A stretch of 26,854 nt of DNA from Reyranella sp. (lineage in GTDB: Bacteria > Pseudomonadota > Alphaproteobacteria > Reyranellales > Reyranellaceae), in the NCBI GenBank assembly GCA_030681635.1, contig JAUXRT010000619.1:1-26854 (forward strand), read 5' to 3'. Below the pieces are notes generated by a model, which was given only the letters and a program-made list of their open reading frames with translations, did no database searches and was not told where the DNA came from. How positions within the stretch are numbered: position 1 is the stretch's first letter; every line of letters starts with the position of its first letter. The translations under genes and the position numbers were made by a program. Below are positions 15,132 to 23,831 of this stretch, in pieces.

Positions 15132-16228
15132 GGCGACAGGGTGTCGGCCTGCTGGGCATCGCCCTGCTCTCGCTGCTCGGCGCCTGCCGGCAGGACCGGC
15201 AAACCGAGGCGGCGGCGCCCGTCCGGCCCATCCTCTCGGTCAAGGCGGAGAGCTACAAGGCCGAGACCCTGGGCCCGTTCGTCGGCAGCATCCAGCCGCG
15301 CTACAGCACCGACGTCGGCTTCCGTGTCTTTGGCCGCATGGTGGCGCGGTTCGTCGATGTCGGCGCCATCGTCAAGAAAGGCGATGAGATCGCCACGCTT
15401 GATCCGTCGGTGCAGCTCATCCTCGTGCGCAACGCCGAAGCCGTGCTTGCCAATGCCGAGGCCCAGTATGCCAACGCCGAGGCCGAGGAGAAGCGCCAGA
15501 AGCCTTTGGTCGAGCGCAACATCACGCCCCAGGCGCAGTTCGACGTGATCGTGCAGAACCGCGACACCGCCGCCGCCAACCTAATACGTGCCAAGGCGTC
15601 ACTGCGCCGGGCACAGGACGTGCTTTCCTTCACCCAGCTTCACGCCGACTTCGACGGCGTCGTCACCGGCCGCTATGCCGAGCCCGGCCAGGTGGTCAAT
15701 CCCGGCCAGAAGATCGTCACCATTGCCCGGCCGGAAATCCGCGAAGCCGTTTTCTCCGTTACCAGCGACCTCGCCGATATCCTGGCCAACCGCAACGACT
15801 TCGAGATGATGGTGCAGCTCGATCCCGCGACGTCGATGAGGGCGGCTTCCGTGCGCGGCGTCGATCCGGCGGCCGATCCGACCACACGCACGCGCACCGT
15901 CTACCTGACCTTGAACGATCCTGTGCCGGCCTTCCGGCTGGGCGTCACGGTGTACGTGACGCTGCAGAAACCGATATCGCCGCGGATCGACCTGCCGGCC
16001 ACGGCGCTGCTGGAGACCGACGGAAAGACCCGGGTGTGGGTGGTCGAGAGGAAACCCTCCGGCGCCGACGCCACCGTCGCCCTGCGCGACGTCACGGTCA
16101 TGAGCCGCACGGCCGACACGATCACCATCGCCGCGGGCTTGCCCGCCGGCGAGCGCGTGGTCACGGCCGGCATCCACAGCCTGAAGCCCGGACAGGCTGT
16201 GAAACTGCCGAACGAGGCCCTCAAGTGA
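15128..16228 (+). CDS. RND efflux periplasmic adaptor subunit 2 (lipoprotein)
   Basis: A second, distinct membrane-fusion protein of 366 residues. The signal MRRQGVGLLGIALLSLLGAC carries a clean lipobox with Cys20. The lipoyl domain (about 55-95, GFRVFGRMVARFVDVGAIVKKGDEIA) is followed by a coiled coil rich in Ala, Glu and Gln (about 97-160), a second lipoyl half (HADFDGVVTGRYAEPGQVV), and a beta barrel ending GLPAGERVVTAGIHSLKPGQ. It is clearly related to, but not a recent copy of, adaptor 1. ATGA overlap with the upstream gene and GTGA overlap with the permease gene make a translationally coupled operon. Two adaptors for one permease recalls TriA and TriB of the Pseudomonas TriABC pump, where both are needed. 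Confidence 0.92.
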   Translation: MRRQGVGLLGIALLSLLGACRQDRQTEAAAPVRPILSVKAESYKAETLGPFVGSIQPRYSTDVGFRVFGRMVARFVDVGAIVKKGDEIATLDPSVQLILVRNAEAVLANAEAQYANAEAEEKRQKPLVERNITPQAQFDVIVQNRDTAAANLIRAKASLRRAQDVLSFTQLHADFDGVVTGRYAEPGQVVNPGQKIVTIARPEIREAVFSVTSDLADILANRNDFEMMVQLDPATSMRAASVRGVDPAADPTTRTRTVYLTLNDPVPAFRLGVTVYVTLQKPISPRIDLPATALLETDGKTRVWVVERKPSGADATVALRDVTVMSRTADTITIAAGLPAGERVVTAGIHSLKPGQAVKLPNEALK

Positions 16229-19200
16229 ACCGGTTCAATCTCTCGGAGTGGGCGCTCGGTCACCGCTCGTTCGTCTGGTACCTGATGCTGGCGATCGTGG
16301 CGGCAGGCGCCTTCTCCTACCTGCGGCTGGGCCGCGAGGAGGATCCCTCCTTCGCCATCAAGACGATGATCGTGCAGGCGAACTGGCCCGGCGCCACGGT
16401 CGAGGAGATTACCAACCAGGTCACCGACCGCATCGAGCGCAAGCTGCAGGAGCTGAACACGCTCGACTTCACGAAGAGCTACAGCACGTCGGGACAGACG
16501 ACCGTCTTCGTCAACCTCAAGGACACGACACCCGGCCGCGACATCAAGGCGATTTGGCTCGACGTGCGCGCCAAGATCAACGATATCCGCCCCGACCTGC
16601 CGACCAACGTGCAGGGGCCGTTCTTCAACGACCAGTTCGGCGACGTGTTCGGCAACATCTATGCGCTCACGGCCGACGGCCTCTCCTTCCGGCAGCTCCG
16701 AGACTATGCCGAGCAGGCGAGGACCCAGGTCCTGAAGATTCCCGGCGCCGGCCGCGTCGAGCTGCTGGGCGTGCAGGACGAGGTCATCTATCTCAACTTC
16801 TCGACCCAGCACATCGCAGGGCTCGGCGTCGACCAGCAGGCCGTCCTGCAGAGCCTGCAGGCGCAGAACGCGATTGCGCCATCGGGCACCGTGCAGGCCG
16901 GCGCCGAGACGGTCAGCCTGCGGGTGACGGGCCAGTTCACCTCGGAGGACAGCCTTCGCGCCGTCAATATCCGCGTCAACGACCGCTTCTTCCGGCTGAT
17001 CGACGTCGCCACCGTCACGCGCGGCTATGTCGACCCGCCGCAGCCGATGTTCCGCTTCAACGGCCAGCCGGCGATCGGCATCGCCATCGGCATGAAGGCC
17101 AACGGCAACGTCATCCAGTTCGGCGAGGACCTGAAGACACGCATGCGGCAGATCGTGTCGGATCTGCCGATCGGCGTCGGCGTCCACCTCGTGTCGAACC
17201 AGCCTGCCGTGGTCGAGGAGGCGGTCGGCGGCTTCACGCAGGCGCTGTTCGAGGCCGTGATCATCGTACTGGCGGTGAGCTTCCTCAGCCTTGGCCTGCG
17301 CGCCGGGCTGGTCGTCGCCGTCGCCATCCCGCTGGTCCTGGCCGGCACGTTCATCTTCATGGAATATTCCGGCATCACCCTGCAGCGCATCTCGCTCGGC
17401 GCGCTGATCATCGCGCTCGGTCTGCTGGTCGACGACGCCATGATCTCGGTCGAGATGATGGTGGCGCGGCGCGAGGCGGGCGATTCACTCGAGAGATCGG
17501 CCACCTTCGCCTACACCTCGACCGCCTTTCCCATGCTCACCGGCACGCTGGTCACGGTCGCAGGCTTCGTGCCGATCGGGCTGAACGGCAGCTCGGCCGG
17601 CGAATACACTTTTACTCTGTTCGCCGTTATCGCCGCGGCGCTGCTGGTGTCCTGGGTGGTGGCGGTGCTGTTCACGCCGCTGCTCGGCGTCAGCCTGCTG
17701 CCGCGTACGGCTGTGAAGCAGGACGAGGCCAAGCCATCACGGCTGAAGGCCGGGTTTTCACGCCTGCTGGTGCTGGCGATGCGCCGGCGGTGGCTGACCA
17801 TCGGCGTGACGGCATGCCTGTTCGCCCTCTCGGTCGTGGGCCTCGGCCTGGTGCAGAACCAGTTCTTTCCCTCCGCCGACCGGCCCGAGTTGCTGGTCGA
17901 CATGACCCTTCCGCAGGACAGCTCGATCGCCGAAACCAAGAAGCAGATGGACCGGCTGGAGAAGGCGCTGCCCGGCGACAGGGACATCGTGCGCTGGAAT
18001 TCCTATGTCGGACGCGGGGCGGTCCGCTTCTACCTGCCGCTCGACGAACAGCTCGGCAATCCCTTCTTCGGCCAGGTCGTGATCGTCACCACCGATGTAG
18101 CGGCGCGCGACCGGGTGGCCGCGCGCCTGCGCAAGATCCTGCGCCAGGACTTCGTCGGCATCGACGGCTTCGTCCATCCGCTCGACCTCGGACCACCGGT
18201 CGGCCGGCCGATCCAGTACCGGATCGGCGGCCCCGACATCCAGACCGTGCGTCGCCTCACGCAGGAGTTCGCCGGAGTGGTCGCGGCCAATCCGAATGTC
18301 GGCGGCATCGTCTACGACTGGAACGAGCCCGGGAAGGTCCTGAAGATCAGCGTTGACCAGAACCGCGCCCGTCAGCTCGGCATCAGTTCGCAGGATATCG
18401 CCACCATGCTGAACAACGTGGTCGGCGGCTCGTCGGTCACGCAGATGTACGACAGCATCTATCTGATCAATGTCGTGGGCCGCGCCGAGCGCGCCGAGCG
18501 CGTGGCGCTGGAAACCTTCCAGGGGCTGCAGCTCGCCGGCCGCACCGGCCAGCCCATCCCGCTGTTCGCCATTGCCGACATCACCTTCGAGCTCGAACAG
18601 CCGATTGTCTGGCGGCGCGACCGCCAGCCCACCATCACGCTGCAAGCCGGTGTGGTGGGCGACCTGCAGCCCGCGACGATCGTCGAGCAGCTGAAGCCCG
18701 CGGTCGCGAAATTCGCGGCCGCGCTGCCGGCCAACTACTCCATCGCCGTCGGCGGCACCGTCGAGGAGAGCGCCAAGGGCGAGCAGCCGATCGCCGACGT
18801 CGTGCCCCTGATGCTTTTCCTGATGGCGACGGTGCTGATGATACAGCTCCAGAGTTTCCAGAAGCTCTTCCTGGTGGTGAGCGTGGCCCCGCTCGGCCTG
18901 ATCGGCGTGGTGGCGGCCCTGCTGCTCACCGGCCAGCCGCTGGGCTTCGTCGCCATCCTGGGCGTGCTGGCGCTGATCGGCATCATCATCCGCAACTCGG
19001 TGATCCTGGTGGCGCAGATCGACGAGTTCCTGGCCGAGGGGCTGGCGCCGTGGAACGCCGTGGTCGAGGCGACGACGCACCGCCTGCGCCCGATCCTGCT
19101 GACGGCGGCGGCCGCCAGCCTCGGCATGATCCCGATCGCCCGCGAGGTGTTCTGGGGGCCGATGGCCTATGCCATGATCGGCGGCATCATCGTGGCCACC

Positions 19201-19269
19201 CTGCTCACGCTGCTGTTCCTGCCGGCGCTCTACGCCACCTGGTATCGCCTCAAAGAGCCGGCCGCCTAG
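16225..19269 (+). CDS. RND-family efflux permease (AcrB/TriC-like)
   Basis: A 1014-residue inner-membrane, proton-driven exporter of the hydrophobic/amphiphilic efflux type. It shows twofold internal repetition: a first helix (about 12-31), a large porter domain (33-335), helices including the proton-relay aspartates Asp403 and Asp404 in LLVDDAMISVEMM, a second porter domain (about 560-860), and the last helices. The lysine that completes the AcrB relay is Arg923 here (GIIIRNSVILV), as in several MexK/TriC-like relatives. It starts with GTG at 16225, overlapping the adaptor 2 stop (GTGA). No TolC-type channel gene follows, so the pump must recruit one encoded elsewhere. Substrates are unknown. 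Confidence 0.93.
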   Translation: MNRFNLSEWALGHRSFVWYLMLAIVAAGAFSYLRLGREEDPSFAIKTMIVQANWPGATVEEITNQVTDRIERKLQELNTLDFTKSYSTSGQTTVFVNLKDTTPGRDIKAIWLDVRAKINDIRPDLPTNVQGPFFNDQFGDVFGNIYALTADGLSFRQLRDYAEQARTQVLKIPGAGRVELLGVQDEVIYLNFSTQHIAGLGVDQQAVLQSLQAQNAIAPSGTVQAGAETVSLRVTGQFTSEDSLRAVNIRVNDRFFRLIDVATVTRGYVDPPQPMFRFNGQPAIGIAIGMKANGNVIQFGEDLKTRMRQIVSDLPIGVGVHLVSNQPAVVEEAVGGFTQALFEAVIIVLAVSFLSLGLRAGLVVAVAIPLVLAGTFIFMEYSGITLQRISLGALIIALGLLVDDAMISVEMMVARREAGDSLERSATFAYTSTAFPMLTGTLVTVAGFVPIGLNGSSAGEYTFTLFAVIAAALLVSWVVAVLFTPLLGVSLLPRTAVKQDEAKPSRLKAGFSRLLVLAMRRRWLTIGVTACLFALSVVGLGLVQNQFFPSADRPELLVDMTLPQDSSIAETKKQMDRLEKALPGDRDIVRWNSYVGRGAVRFYLPLDEQLGNPFFGQVVIVTTDVAARDRVAARLRKILRQDFVGIDGFVHPLDLGPPVGRPIQYRIGGPDIQTVRRLTQEFAGVVAANPNVGGIVYDWNEPGKVLKISVDQNRARQLGISSQDIATMLNNVVGGSSVTQMYDSIYLINVVGRAERAERVALETFQGLQLAGRTGQPIPLFAIADITFELEQPIVWRRDRQPTITLQAGVVGDLQPATIVEQLKPAVAKFAAALPANYSIAVGGTVEESAKGEQPIADVVPLMLFLMATVLMIQLQSFQKLFLVVSVAPLGLIGVVAALLLTGQPLGFVAILGVLALIGIIIRNSVILVAQIDEFLAEGLAPWNAVVEATTHRLRPILLTAAAASLGMIPIAREVFWGPMAYAMIGGIIVATLLTLLFLPALYATWYRLKEPAA

Positions 19270-19291
19270 CAAGTCGACGCGTTAGCCGTTC

Positions 19292-19331
19292 GCTCCGGTC
19301 CCGCGCTATGGTGCGGCCAAACCATCGGAGC
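19292..19331 (+). promoter_or_regulatory. Nested inverted repeat that covers the ribosome site of the reductase gene
   Basis: GCTCCG (19292-19297) pairs with CGGAGC (19326-19331), and inside it ATGGT (19308-19312) pairs with ACCAT (19321-19325), with an 8-base loop and a 10-base bulge on the left. The only Shine-Dalgarno-like sequence before the ATG at 19341 is GGAG (19327-19330), which lies within the outer stem. It could be an RNA switch-like hairpin, a DNA operator, or the terminator of the efflux operon without a T run. Tentative. Confidence 0.3.
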
Positions 19332-19340
19332 AGGCGCCTC

Positions 19341-20354
19341 ATGAACATTCCCAAGACCCATCGCCGCGTCGTTCTCGTCCGCCGCCCGCCGGGCGAGCCG
19401 GCTGAATCGGACTTCCGCGTCGAGGAGGCGCCCGTTCCCGAGCCGCGTCACGGCGAGGTGCTGGTGAAGGTGCACTATCTCTCGCTCGACCCCTACCAGC
19501 GCGGGCGCATGCGCGACGCCGCCTCCTATGCAGCACCGGTCGGCCTCGGCGAGGTCATGACCGGCGGCACCGTGGGCGAGGTCGTGAAGTCCCAGCACGC
19601 AAACTTCAAGGTCGGCGACATCGTCGAGGACCGCCTCGGCTGGCAGGAATACGCCATCGGCGGCGGCCCGACCTTGCGCAAGGTCGACCCCGCGATCGCC
19701 CCGATCTCGACCGCCAACGGCGTGCTCGGCATGCCGGGCATGACCGCCTATTTCGGCCTGCTCCATGTCGGCCAGCCCAAGCCGGGGGAGACGGTGGTGG
19801 TCTCGGCCGCCTCCGGCGCGGTCGGCCAGGTGGTGGGCCAGATCGCCCGCATCATGGGCTGCCGCGTGGTCGGCATCGCCGGCGGCCCGAAGAAATGCGC
19901 CTTCGTGAAGGACGAGCTCGGCTTCGATGCCTGCCTCGACTACAAGGCCGAGAAGGACCTCGACACATCACTTCGGGCGGCTTGCCCCAACGGCATCGAC
20001 GTCTATTTCGACAATGTCGGCGGCACCATCACCGATTCGGTCCTGCGCAACCTCAACTTCTTCGCCCGCGTGGCGCTCTGCGGTTCGATCTCGCAGTACA
20101 ACGCCACGGCGGCCGAGATGGGGCCACGCCTGTTCGGCACCTTCGTCGGCAAGCGCGTCAACATGCGCGGCTTCATCGTCACCGATTTTGCCCAGCACTA
20201 CGGCCCGGCGATGCGCCAGATAGGCGAGTGGATCAGGAGCGGCAAGCTCAAGTACCGCGAGGACATCGTGGACGGGATCGACAAGGCGCCGCGCGCCTTC
20301 ATCGGCCTGCTGCGCGGCGAGAATTTCGGCAAGCTGTTGGTCAAGATGGCATGA
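19341..20354 (+). CDS. NADP-dependent medium-chain oxidoreductase (CurA/prostaglandin reductase type)
   Basis: A 337-residue zinc-independent medium-chain reductase of the leukotriene B4 dehydrogenase/CurA group, which reduces the double bond of alpha,beta-unsaturated ketones or aldehydes with NADPH. Seen: the N-terminal substrate domain with LSLDPYQRGRM (47-57), GMPGMTAYFGLLHVGQPKPG (130-149), the NADP fold AASGAVGQVVGQIAR (156-170), and DVYFDNVGGTITD near residue 218, all diagnostic. Zinc-binding cysteines are absent, as expected. It opens a compact rightward series: its stop overlaps the CoA-transferase start (ATGA). The natural substrate is unknown. Confidence 0.9.
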   Translation: MNIPKTHRRVVLVRRPPGEPAESDFRVEEAPVPEPRHGEVLVKVHYLSLDPYQRGRMRDAASYAAPVGLGEVMTGGTVGEVVKSQHANFKVGDIVEDRLGWQEYAIGGGPTLRKVDPAIAPISTANGVLGMPGMTAYFGLLHVGQPKPGETVVVSAASGAVGQVVGQIARIMGCRVVGIAGGPKKCAFVKDELGFDACLDYKAEKDLDTSLRAACPNGIDVYFDNVGGTITDSVLRNLNFFARVALCGSISQYNATAAEMGPRLFGTFVGKRVNMRGFIVTDFAQHYGPAMRQIGEWIRSGKLKYREDIVDGIDKAPRAFIGLLRGENFGKLLVKMA

Positions 20355-21550
20355 GTTACGACGCGCCCTTCGCCGGACTGAAGGTAGTCGACCTCAGCCA
20401 GGGGATCGCCGGCCCCTACTGCGCCATGCTGCTGGCCCAGCACGGCGCCCAAGTGATCAAGGTCGAGAGCCTGGGCGAAGGCGACTGGGCGCGGGCGCTC
20501 GGCGCCCGCTACGGCAGCCACACCGCCTTCTCGATCATCGGCAATCTCGGCAAGCGCAGCATCGCCGTCGACCTCAAGACCGAGGCCGGCAAGCAGGTGG
20601 TGTGGCGCCTGCTGGGCGGCGCCGACGTCTTCCTCGAAGGTTTTAGGCCCGGGGTCATCCGCCGGCTTGGGTTCGACTACGAGTCCGTCTCCGCCCGCGC
20701 ACCGCGTATTCTCTATCTCTCGATCTCGGGCTTCGGCCAGACCGGCCCGCTGGCCGAGCGGCCGGCGATGGATCCGGTGCTACAGGCCTACACCGGCCTG
20801 ATGTCCGAGAATCGCGGCGAGGACGGTATTCCCCACCGCGTGCCGGTGATCGTGGCCGACATGTCGACGGCGCTCTACGCCTACCAGGCGCTGGCCTCGG
20901 CGCTCTACGCGCGCCGCGACGAGACGCACGGCCGCTACATCGATGTCAGCCTGATGCAGGGCGTCACCGCGCTGCAGGCGATCCGGCTGATGGCCTGTCA
21001 TCTCGAGGGCGGCACCATGAAGCCGGGTGGCGTGCCCAGCGGCGTCTTCCAGACAGCCGACGGCTGGATGTCGATCCTGGCCATCAACGACCGCGACTGG
21101 AAGAGCCTCTGCACCGTGATCGACATGCCGGCGCTGGCCCAGGATCCGCGCTTCGCCGATCCGGCGGCGCGGCTCGCCAACGAGATGGCGCTTTATGCCC
21201 TCGTGCGGCCGGTGATCGCCGCGCGGCCGTGCGCCGACTGGGCTCGGCGCCTGACCGACGCGCGCATCATGCACGAGCGGCTGAACAGCTACGCCGAGTT
21301 CCTCGACCAGCCGCAGGTGCGCGAGACCGGCCTGATCCAGTGGCTCTCCCAAGCCGGCGTTCCGCAGCCCGTGCCGGTACCTGCCGTGCCTGGTACGCGG
21401 CCGGCGCCTGATGGCACGCCGCGCGCCGAAGCGCCCGTCCCCGGCCAGCACACCGAGGCGATCCTGGCCGAGCACGGCTACGATCCACGCCAGATTGCCG
21501 CCCTGTTGGCCGACGGCACTATCGCGGCCCCCGCCCGGAAAGACATATGA
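20351..21550 (+). CDS. CaiB/BaiF family class III CoA-transferase
   Basis: A 399-residue enzyme that moves CoA between carboxylic acids. Signature elements: LKVVDLSQGIAGPYCAMLLA near the N terminus, AQVIKVES (33-40), GKRSIAVDLK (67-76), EGFRPGVIRRLGFDY (96-110), ISGFGQTGPLAERPAMDPVLQ without gaps around 125-144, and the catalytic Asp170 in VIVADMS, equivalent to Asp169 of formyl-CoA transferase. The length is normal and the N terminus is certain because of the ATGA overlap with the reductase gene. The substrate pair cannot be told; the neighbouring enal reductase suggests an unsaturated acid or its CoA ester. The stop overlaps the HutD-family start (ATGA). Confidence 0.92.
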   Translation: MSYDAPFAGLKVVDLSQGIAGPYCAMLLAQHGAQVIKVESLGEGDWARALGARYGSHTAFSIIGNLGKRSIAVDLKTEAGKQVVWRLLGGADVFLEGFRPGVIRRLGFDYESVSARAPRILYLSISGFGQTGPLAERPAMDPVLQAYTGLMSENRGEDGIPHRVPVIVADMSTALYAYQALASALYARRDETHGRYIDVSLMQGVTALQAIRLMACHLEGGTMKPGGVPSGVFQTADGWMSILAINDRDWKSLCTVIDMPALAQDPRFADPAARLANEMALYALVRPVIAARPCADWARRLTDARIMHERLNSYAEFLDQPQVRETGLIQWLSQAGVPQPVPVPAVPGTRPAPDGTPRAEAPVPGQHTEAILAEHGYDPRQIAALLADGTIAAPARKDI

Positions 21551-22089
21551 CCGTCACCCTGCTCGACCCGACCCAGTACATCACCACGCCCTGGAAGAAC
21601 GGCGGCGGCGTCACGGTAGACATCGCGGTCGAGGGTAACGTCTGGCGCCTGGGCCGGACGCCGATCGTGGCGGCAGGGCCCTTCTCCGACTACAGCGGCT
21701 TCCACCGCGTGCAGGAACAGGTGGCCGGCAGAGGCCTGGTGCTGAAGACGCCGACGGGCGAGATCGACGTCCGCCAGCCCTTCCGGCCGGTGCGCTTCGC
21801 GGGCGAGACCCCGATCGTGAGCCGGCTCGAGTCGGGGCCGGTCGAGGTCGTCAACCTCATCGGCAACAGGGCCAAGGTGCGAATAGACATCGTGGTTCTC
21901 GACGAGGGCCGCTCGCTCCGCCTCGGGCCAGGCACGCATATCGTCTACAATCCATTGGGCAAGAGCGCGCTCGACATCGACGGCACCCGCCATGTCCTGG
22001 AGGGCGATCACAGCTTGCGCCTCGCGCCCGGCGACGACACGGTCCTCGCCGGCCGGGGTGGCTGCCTGCTGGTCGCCAGCATCGTCTAG
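21547..22089 (+). CDS. HutD family protein
   Basis: A 180-residue cupin-like protein with the HutD hallmark TTPWKNGGGVTVDIAV (13-28), followed by VWRLGRTPIVAAGPFSDYSGFHRVQ and a beta-rich remainder. HutD usually accompanies histidine-utilisation genes and is thought to modulate that pathway, perhaps by binding a small acid, but its role is not proven. No hut gene is in this window. It is coupled by ATGA overlap to the CoA-transferase gene, so it probably serves the pathway of this operon. The family motif usually reads R-L-S-I-A where this protein has R-L-G-R-T. Confidence 0.85.
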   Translation: MTVTLLDPTQYITTPWKNGGGVTVDIAVEGNVWRLGRTPIVAAGPFSDYSGFHRVQEQVAGRGLVLKTPTGEIDVRQPFRPVRFAGETPIVSRLESGPVEVVNLIGNRAKVRIDIVVLDEGRSLRLGPGTHIVYNPLGKSALDIDGTRHVLEGDHSLRLAPGDDTVLAGRGGCLLVASIV

Positions 22090-22110
22090 AGTCCGATCAA
22101 GGAGCGTTTC

Positions 22111-23034
22111 ATGCGGATTGCAATCGTGGGCGCCGGCGGCATTGGAGGCGGTTATGGCGCGGCGCTCGCCACGGCCGGCGCCGATGTCACCTTCATCGCA
22201 CGCGGCGCGCATCTGGCCGCCATGAAGAGCAAGGGACTCCGGGTCGAGGGCGGCCGTGGCGAGACCCATGTGTCGCCCACGCAGGCGACCGACGATCCCG
22301 CAACGGTCGGCCCCGTCGATGTCGTGCTGTTCTGCGTAAAACTGTGGGATGTCGAAAGCGCCGGTGCGCAGATCAAGCCGATGGTCGGCAAGGACACCGC
22401 CGTCATCACGCTCCAGAACGGCATCGACGCCCACGAGCGGCTGATCCCGATCCTCGGCCAGCAGGCCGTGATGCCCGGCGTCGCCAACATCAGCGCCGTG
22501 ATCGCCGAGCCCGGCGTGATCCGCCAGACCGGCACCGTGATGCGGATGGTGTTCGGCGAGCTTGACGGCACGAACAGTGCGCGCGGCCAGGCGCTGGCGG
22601 CGGCCTGCGCCAAGGCCGGCATCGACGGCGTGTTCAGCGAGGCGATCCTGACCGAGCTCTGGATGAAGTTCATCCTGCTCGCCTCCAACGCCAGCATGAT
22701 GGCGCTCGCCCGCCTGCCGATCGGCCATCTGCGCGACGACGCCGACATCGCGCCCTATTTCATCGCCGCCTACGAAGAGGCGGCAGCCGTCGGCCGCGCC
22801 GCGGGCATCGCGCTGCCGGCCGACGCCGTGGACCGCACGCTCAACTTCAACCGCAACGCGCCTGCCCATCTCATGGCCTCGATGGGCGCCGATCTTTTAC
22901 GCGGAAACCGGATCGAACTGCCGTGGCTTTCCGGCAAGGTGATCGAGCTCGGCCGCAAGCACGGCGTGCCCACGCCCACTCATGCCTTCCTGTATGCGAT
23001 GCTAAAGCCCCACATCATGGGCAAGCCCGGCTGA
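22111..23034 (+). CDS. Ketopantoate reductase (PanE/ApbA) family protein
   Basis: A 307-residue NADPH-dependent 2-oxoacid reductase. The Rossmann motif GAGGIGGGYGAALA (7-20), LQNG (101-104), catalytic Lys186 in ELWMKFILLASNAS and Glu269 in NRIELPWLSG are present. It may reduce ketopantoate to pantoate, which would complement panB at 447, but paralogues with other substrates are common, and the C-terminal stretch before Glu269 (LLRGNRIE) differs from the usual D-x-x-x-G-R-x-T-E, so assignment as the true PanE is not safe. AAGGAGCG stands seven bases before the ATG, the best ribosome site in this series. It lies 21 bases after the HutD-family gene and 10 before the first binding protein. Confidence 0.87.
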   Translation: MRIAIVGAGGIGGGYGAALATAGADVTFIARGAHLAAMKSKGLRVEGGRGETHVSPTQATDDPATVGPVDVVLFCVKLWDVESAGAQIKPMVGKDTAVITLQNGIDAHERLIPILGQQAVMPGVANISAVIAEPGVIRQTGTVMRMVFGELDGTNSARGQALAAACAKAGIDGVFSEAILTELWMKFILLASNASMMALARLPIGHLRDDADIAPYFIAAYEEAAAVGRAAGIALPADAVDRTLNFNRNAPAHLMASMGADLLRGNRIELPWLSGKVIELGRKHGVPTPTHAFLYAMLKPHIMGKPG

Positions 23035-23044
23035 GGACCCGACC

Positions 23045-23800
23045 ATGCGCTTCATCCTCGCTCTTCTCTGCCTCGTCGCCGCCGCCGGTGCCGGTGACGC
23101 CGCCGCCGCGGACCTGAAGCTGCTGACCACCAGCACCTTTCAGCCGGCGGCGCTGGCGTTGTTGCCGGCGTTCGAGAAGCGCACCGGTCACAGGGTGACG
23201 ATCGAGATCGCCACCTCGAACAACTTCGACGGCCGGATGAATGCAGGTGAGTATTTCGACGTCGTCGTCATGACAGCGCGCCTGCTCGATCCCTATCTGG
23301 GCGGCCGCGTCGTCGAGAGCAGCGCCACGCCGGTGGCGCGCGCCGGCCTTGGCGTGGCGGTCAAGCAGGGAGCGCCCCTGCCCGACATATCCGGCATCGG
23401 CGCCTTCCGGAAGACGATGCTGGCGGCGCGTGCGGTCGCCTACATCGACCCCGCCTCGGGCGCCTCCAGCGGTCTCTACCTCGAGTGGCTGTTCGGCAAG
23501 CTCGGCATCGCCGCCCAGATCAAGGCCAAGGCCGTGCTCGTGCCCGCCGGCGGCCTGGTGGCGGACAAGCTGACGAATGGCGAGGCCGATATCGGCCTGC
23601 AGCAGAAGAGCGAGCTGATGAGCGTGCCCGGTACCGTGCTGGTCGGGCCCGTCCCGCTCGAACTCCAGAACTACACGCTGTATCTGGGCGGCATCTCCGC
23701 CGTCACACGCCATCGCACGGCCGCCGACGAACTGTTGTCGACGCTGGTGGACCGGAAGAACCACGCCCTCTTCAAGAAATTGGGCCTGAGCGAATCTTAG
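23045..23800 (+). CDS. ModA-like periplasmic substrate-binding protein, copy 1
   Basis: A 251-residue exported protein (signal about 1-22, ending AAAA before DLKLL). The mature part is a two-lobed type II binding protein of the molybdate-binding/SBP_bac_11 kind: LKLLTTSTFQPAALALLPAFEKRTGHRVTIEIATSN is split over the first lobe, followed by GEYFDVVVMTARLLDPYL, VAVKQGAPLPDIS, AYIDPASGASSGLYLEWLF and a final KLGLSES. No partner permease or ATPase gene is adjacent, so it may work alone as a scavenger or sensor, or with a transporter encoded elsewhere. The ligand need not be molybdate; organic anions are equally possible. It is followed after 31 bases by a paralogue with the same layout. Confidence 0.85.
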   Translation: MRFILALLCLVAAAGAGDAAAADLKLLTTSTFQPAALALLPAFEKRTGHRVTIEIATSNNFDGRMNAGEYFDVVVMTARLLDPYLGGRVVESSATPVARAGLGVAVKQGAPLPDISGIGAFRKTMLAARAVAYIDPASGASSGLYLEWLFGKLGIAAQIKAKAVLVPAGGLVADKLTNGEADIGLQQKSELMSVPGTVLVGPVPLELQNYTLYLGGISAVTRHRTAADELLSTLVDRKNHALFKKLGLSES

Positions 23801-23831
23801 GCCGTCGATCCCTCCGAGGAACCAACCGACC

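Noticed and set aside
18991..18993. Arg923 replacing the AcrB relay lysine as evidence for an inactive pump
   Set aside because: Asp403 and Asp404 are intact, and arginine at this position is, as far as I recall, common in MexK/TriC-like permeases, so loss of function is not implied.
21547..22089. HutD as a marker of a histidine-utilisation locus
   Set aside because: No hutH, hutU, hutI, hutG or hutC homologue is present in the window.
447..23034. panB and the PanE-like gene as one pantothenate gene group
   Set aside because: They are more than 20 kb apart with unrelated operons between, and the PanE-like protein departs from the usual C-terminal motif.
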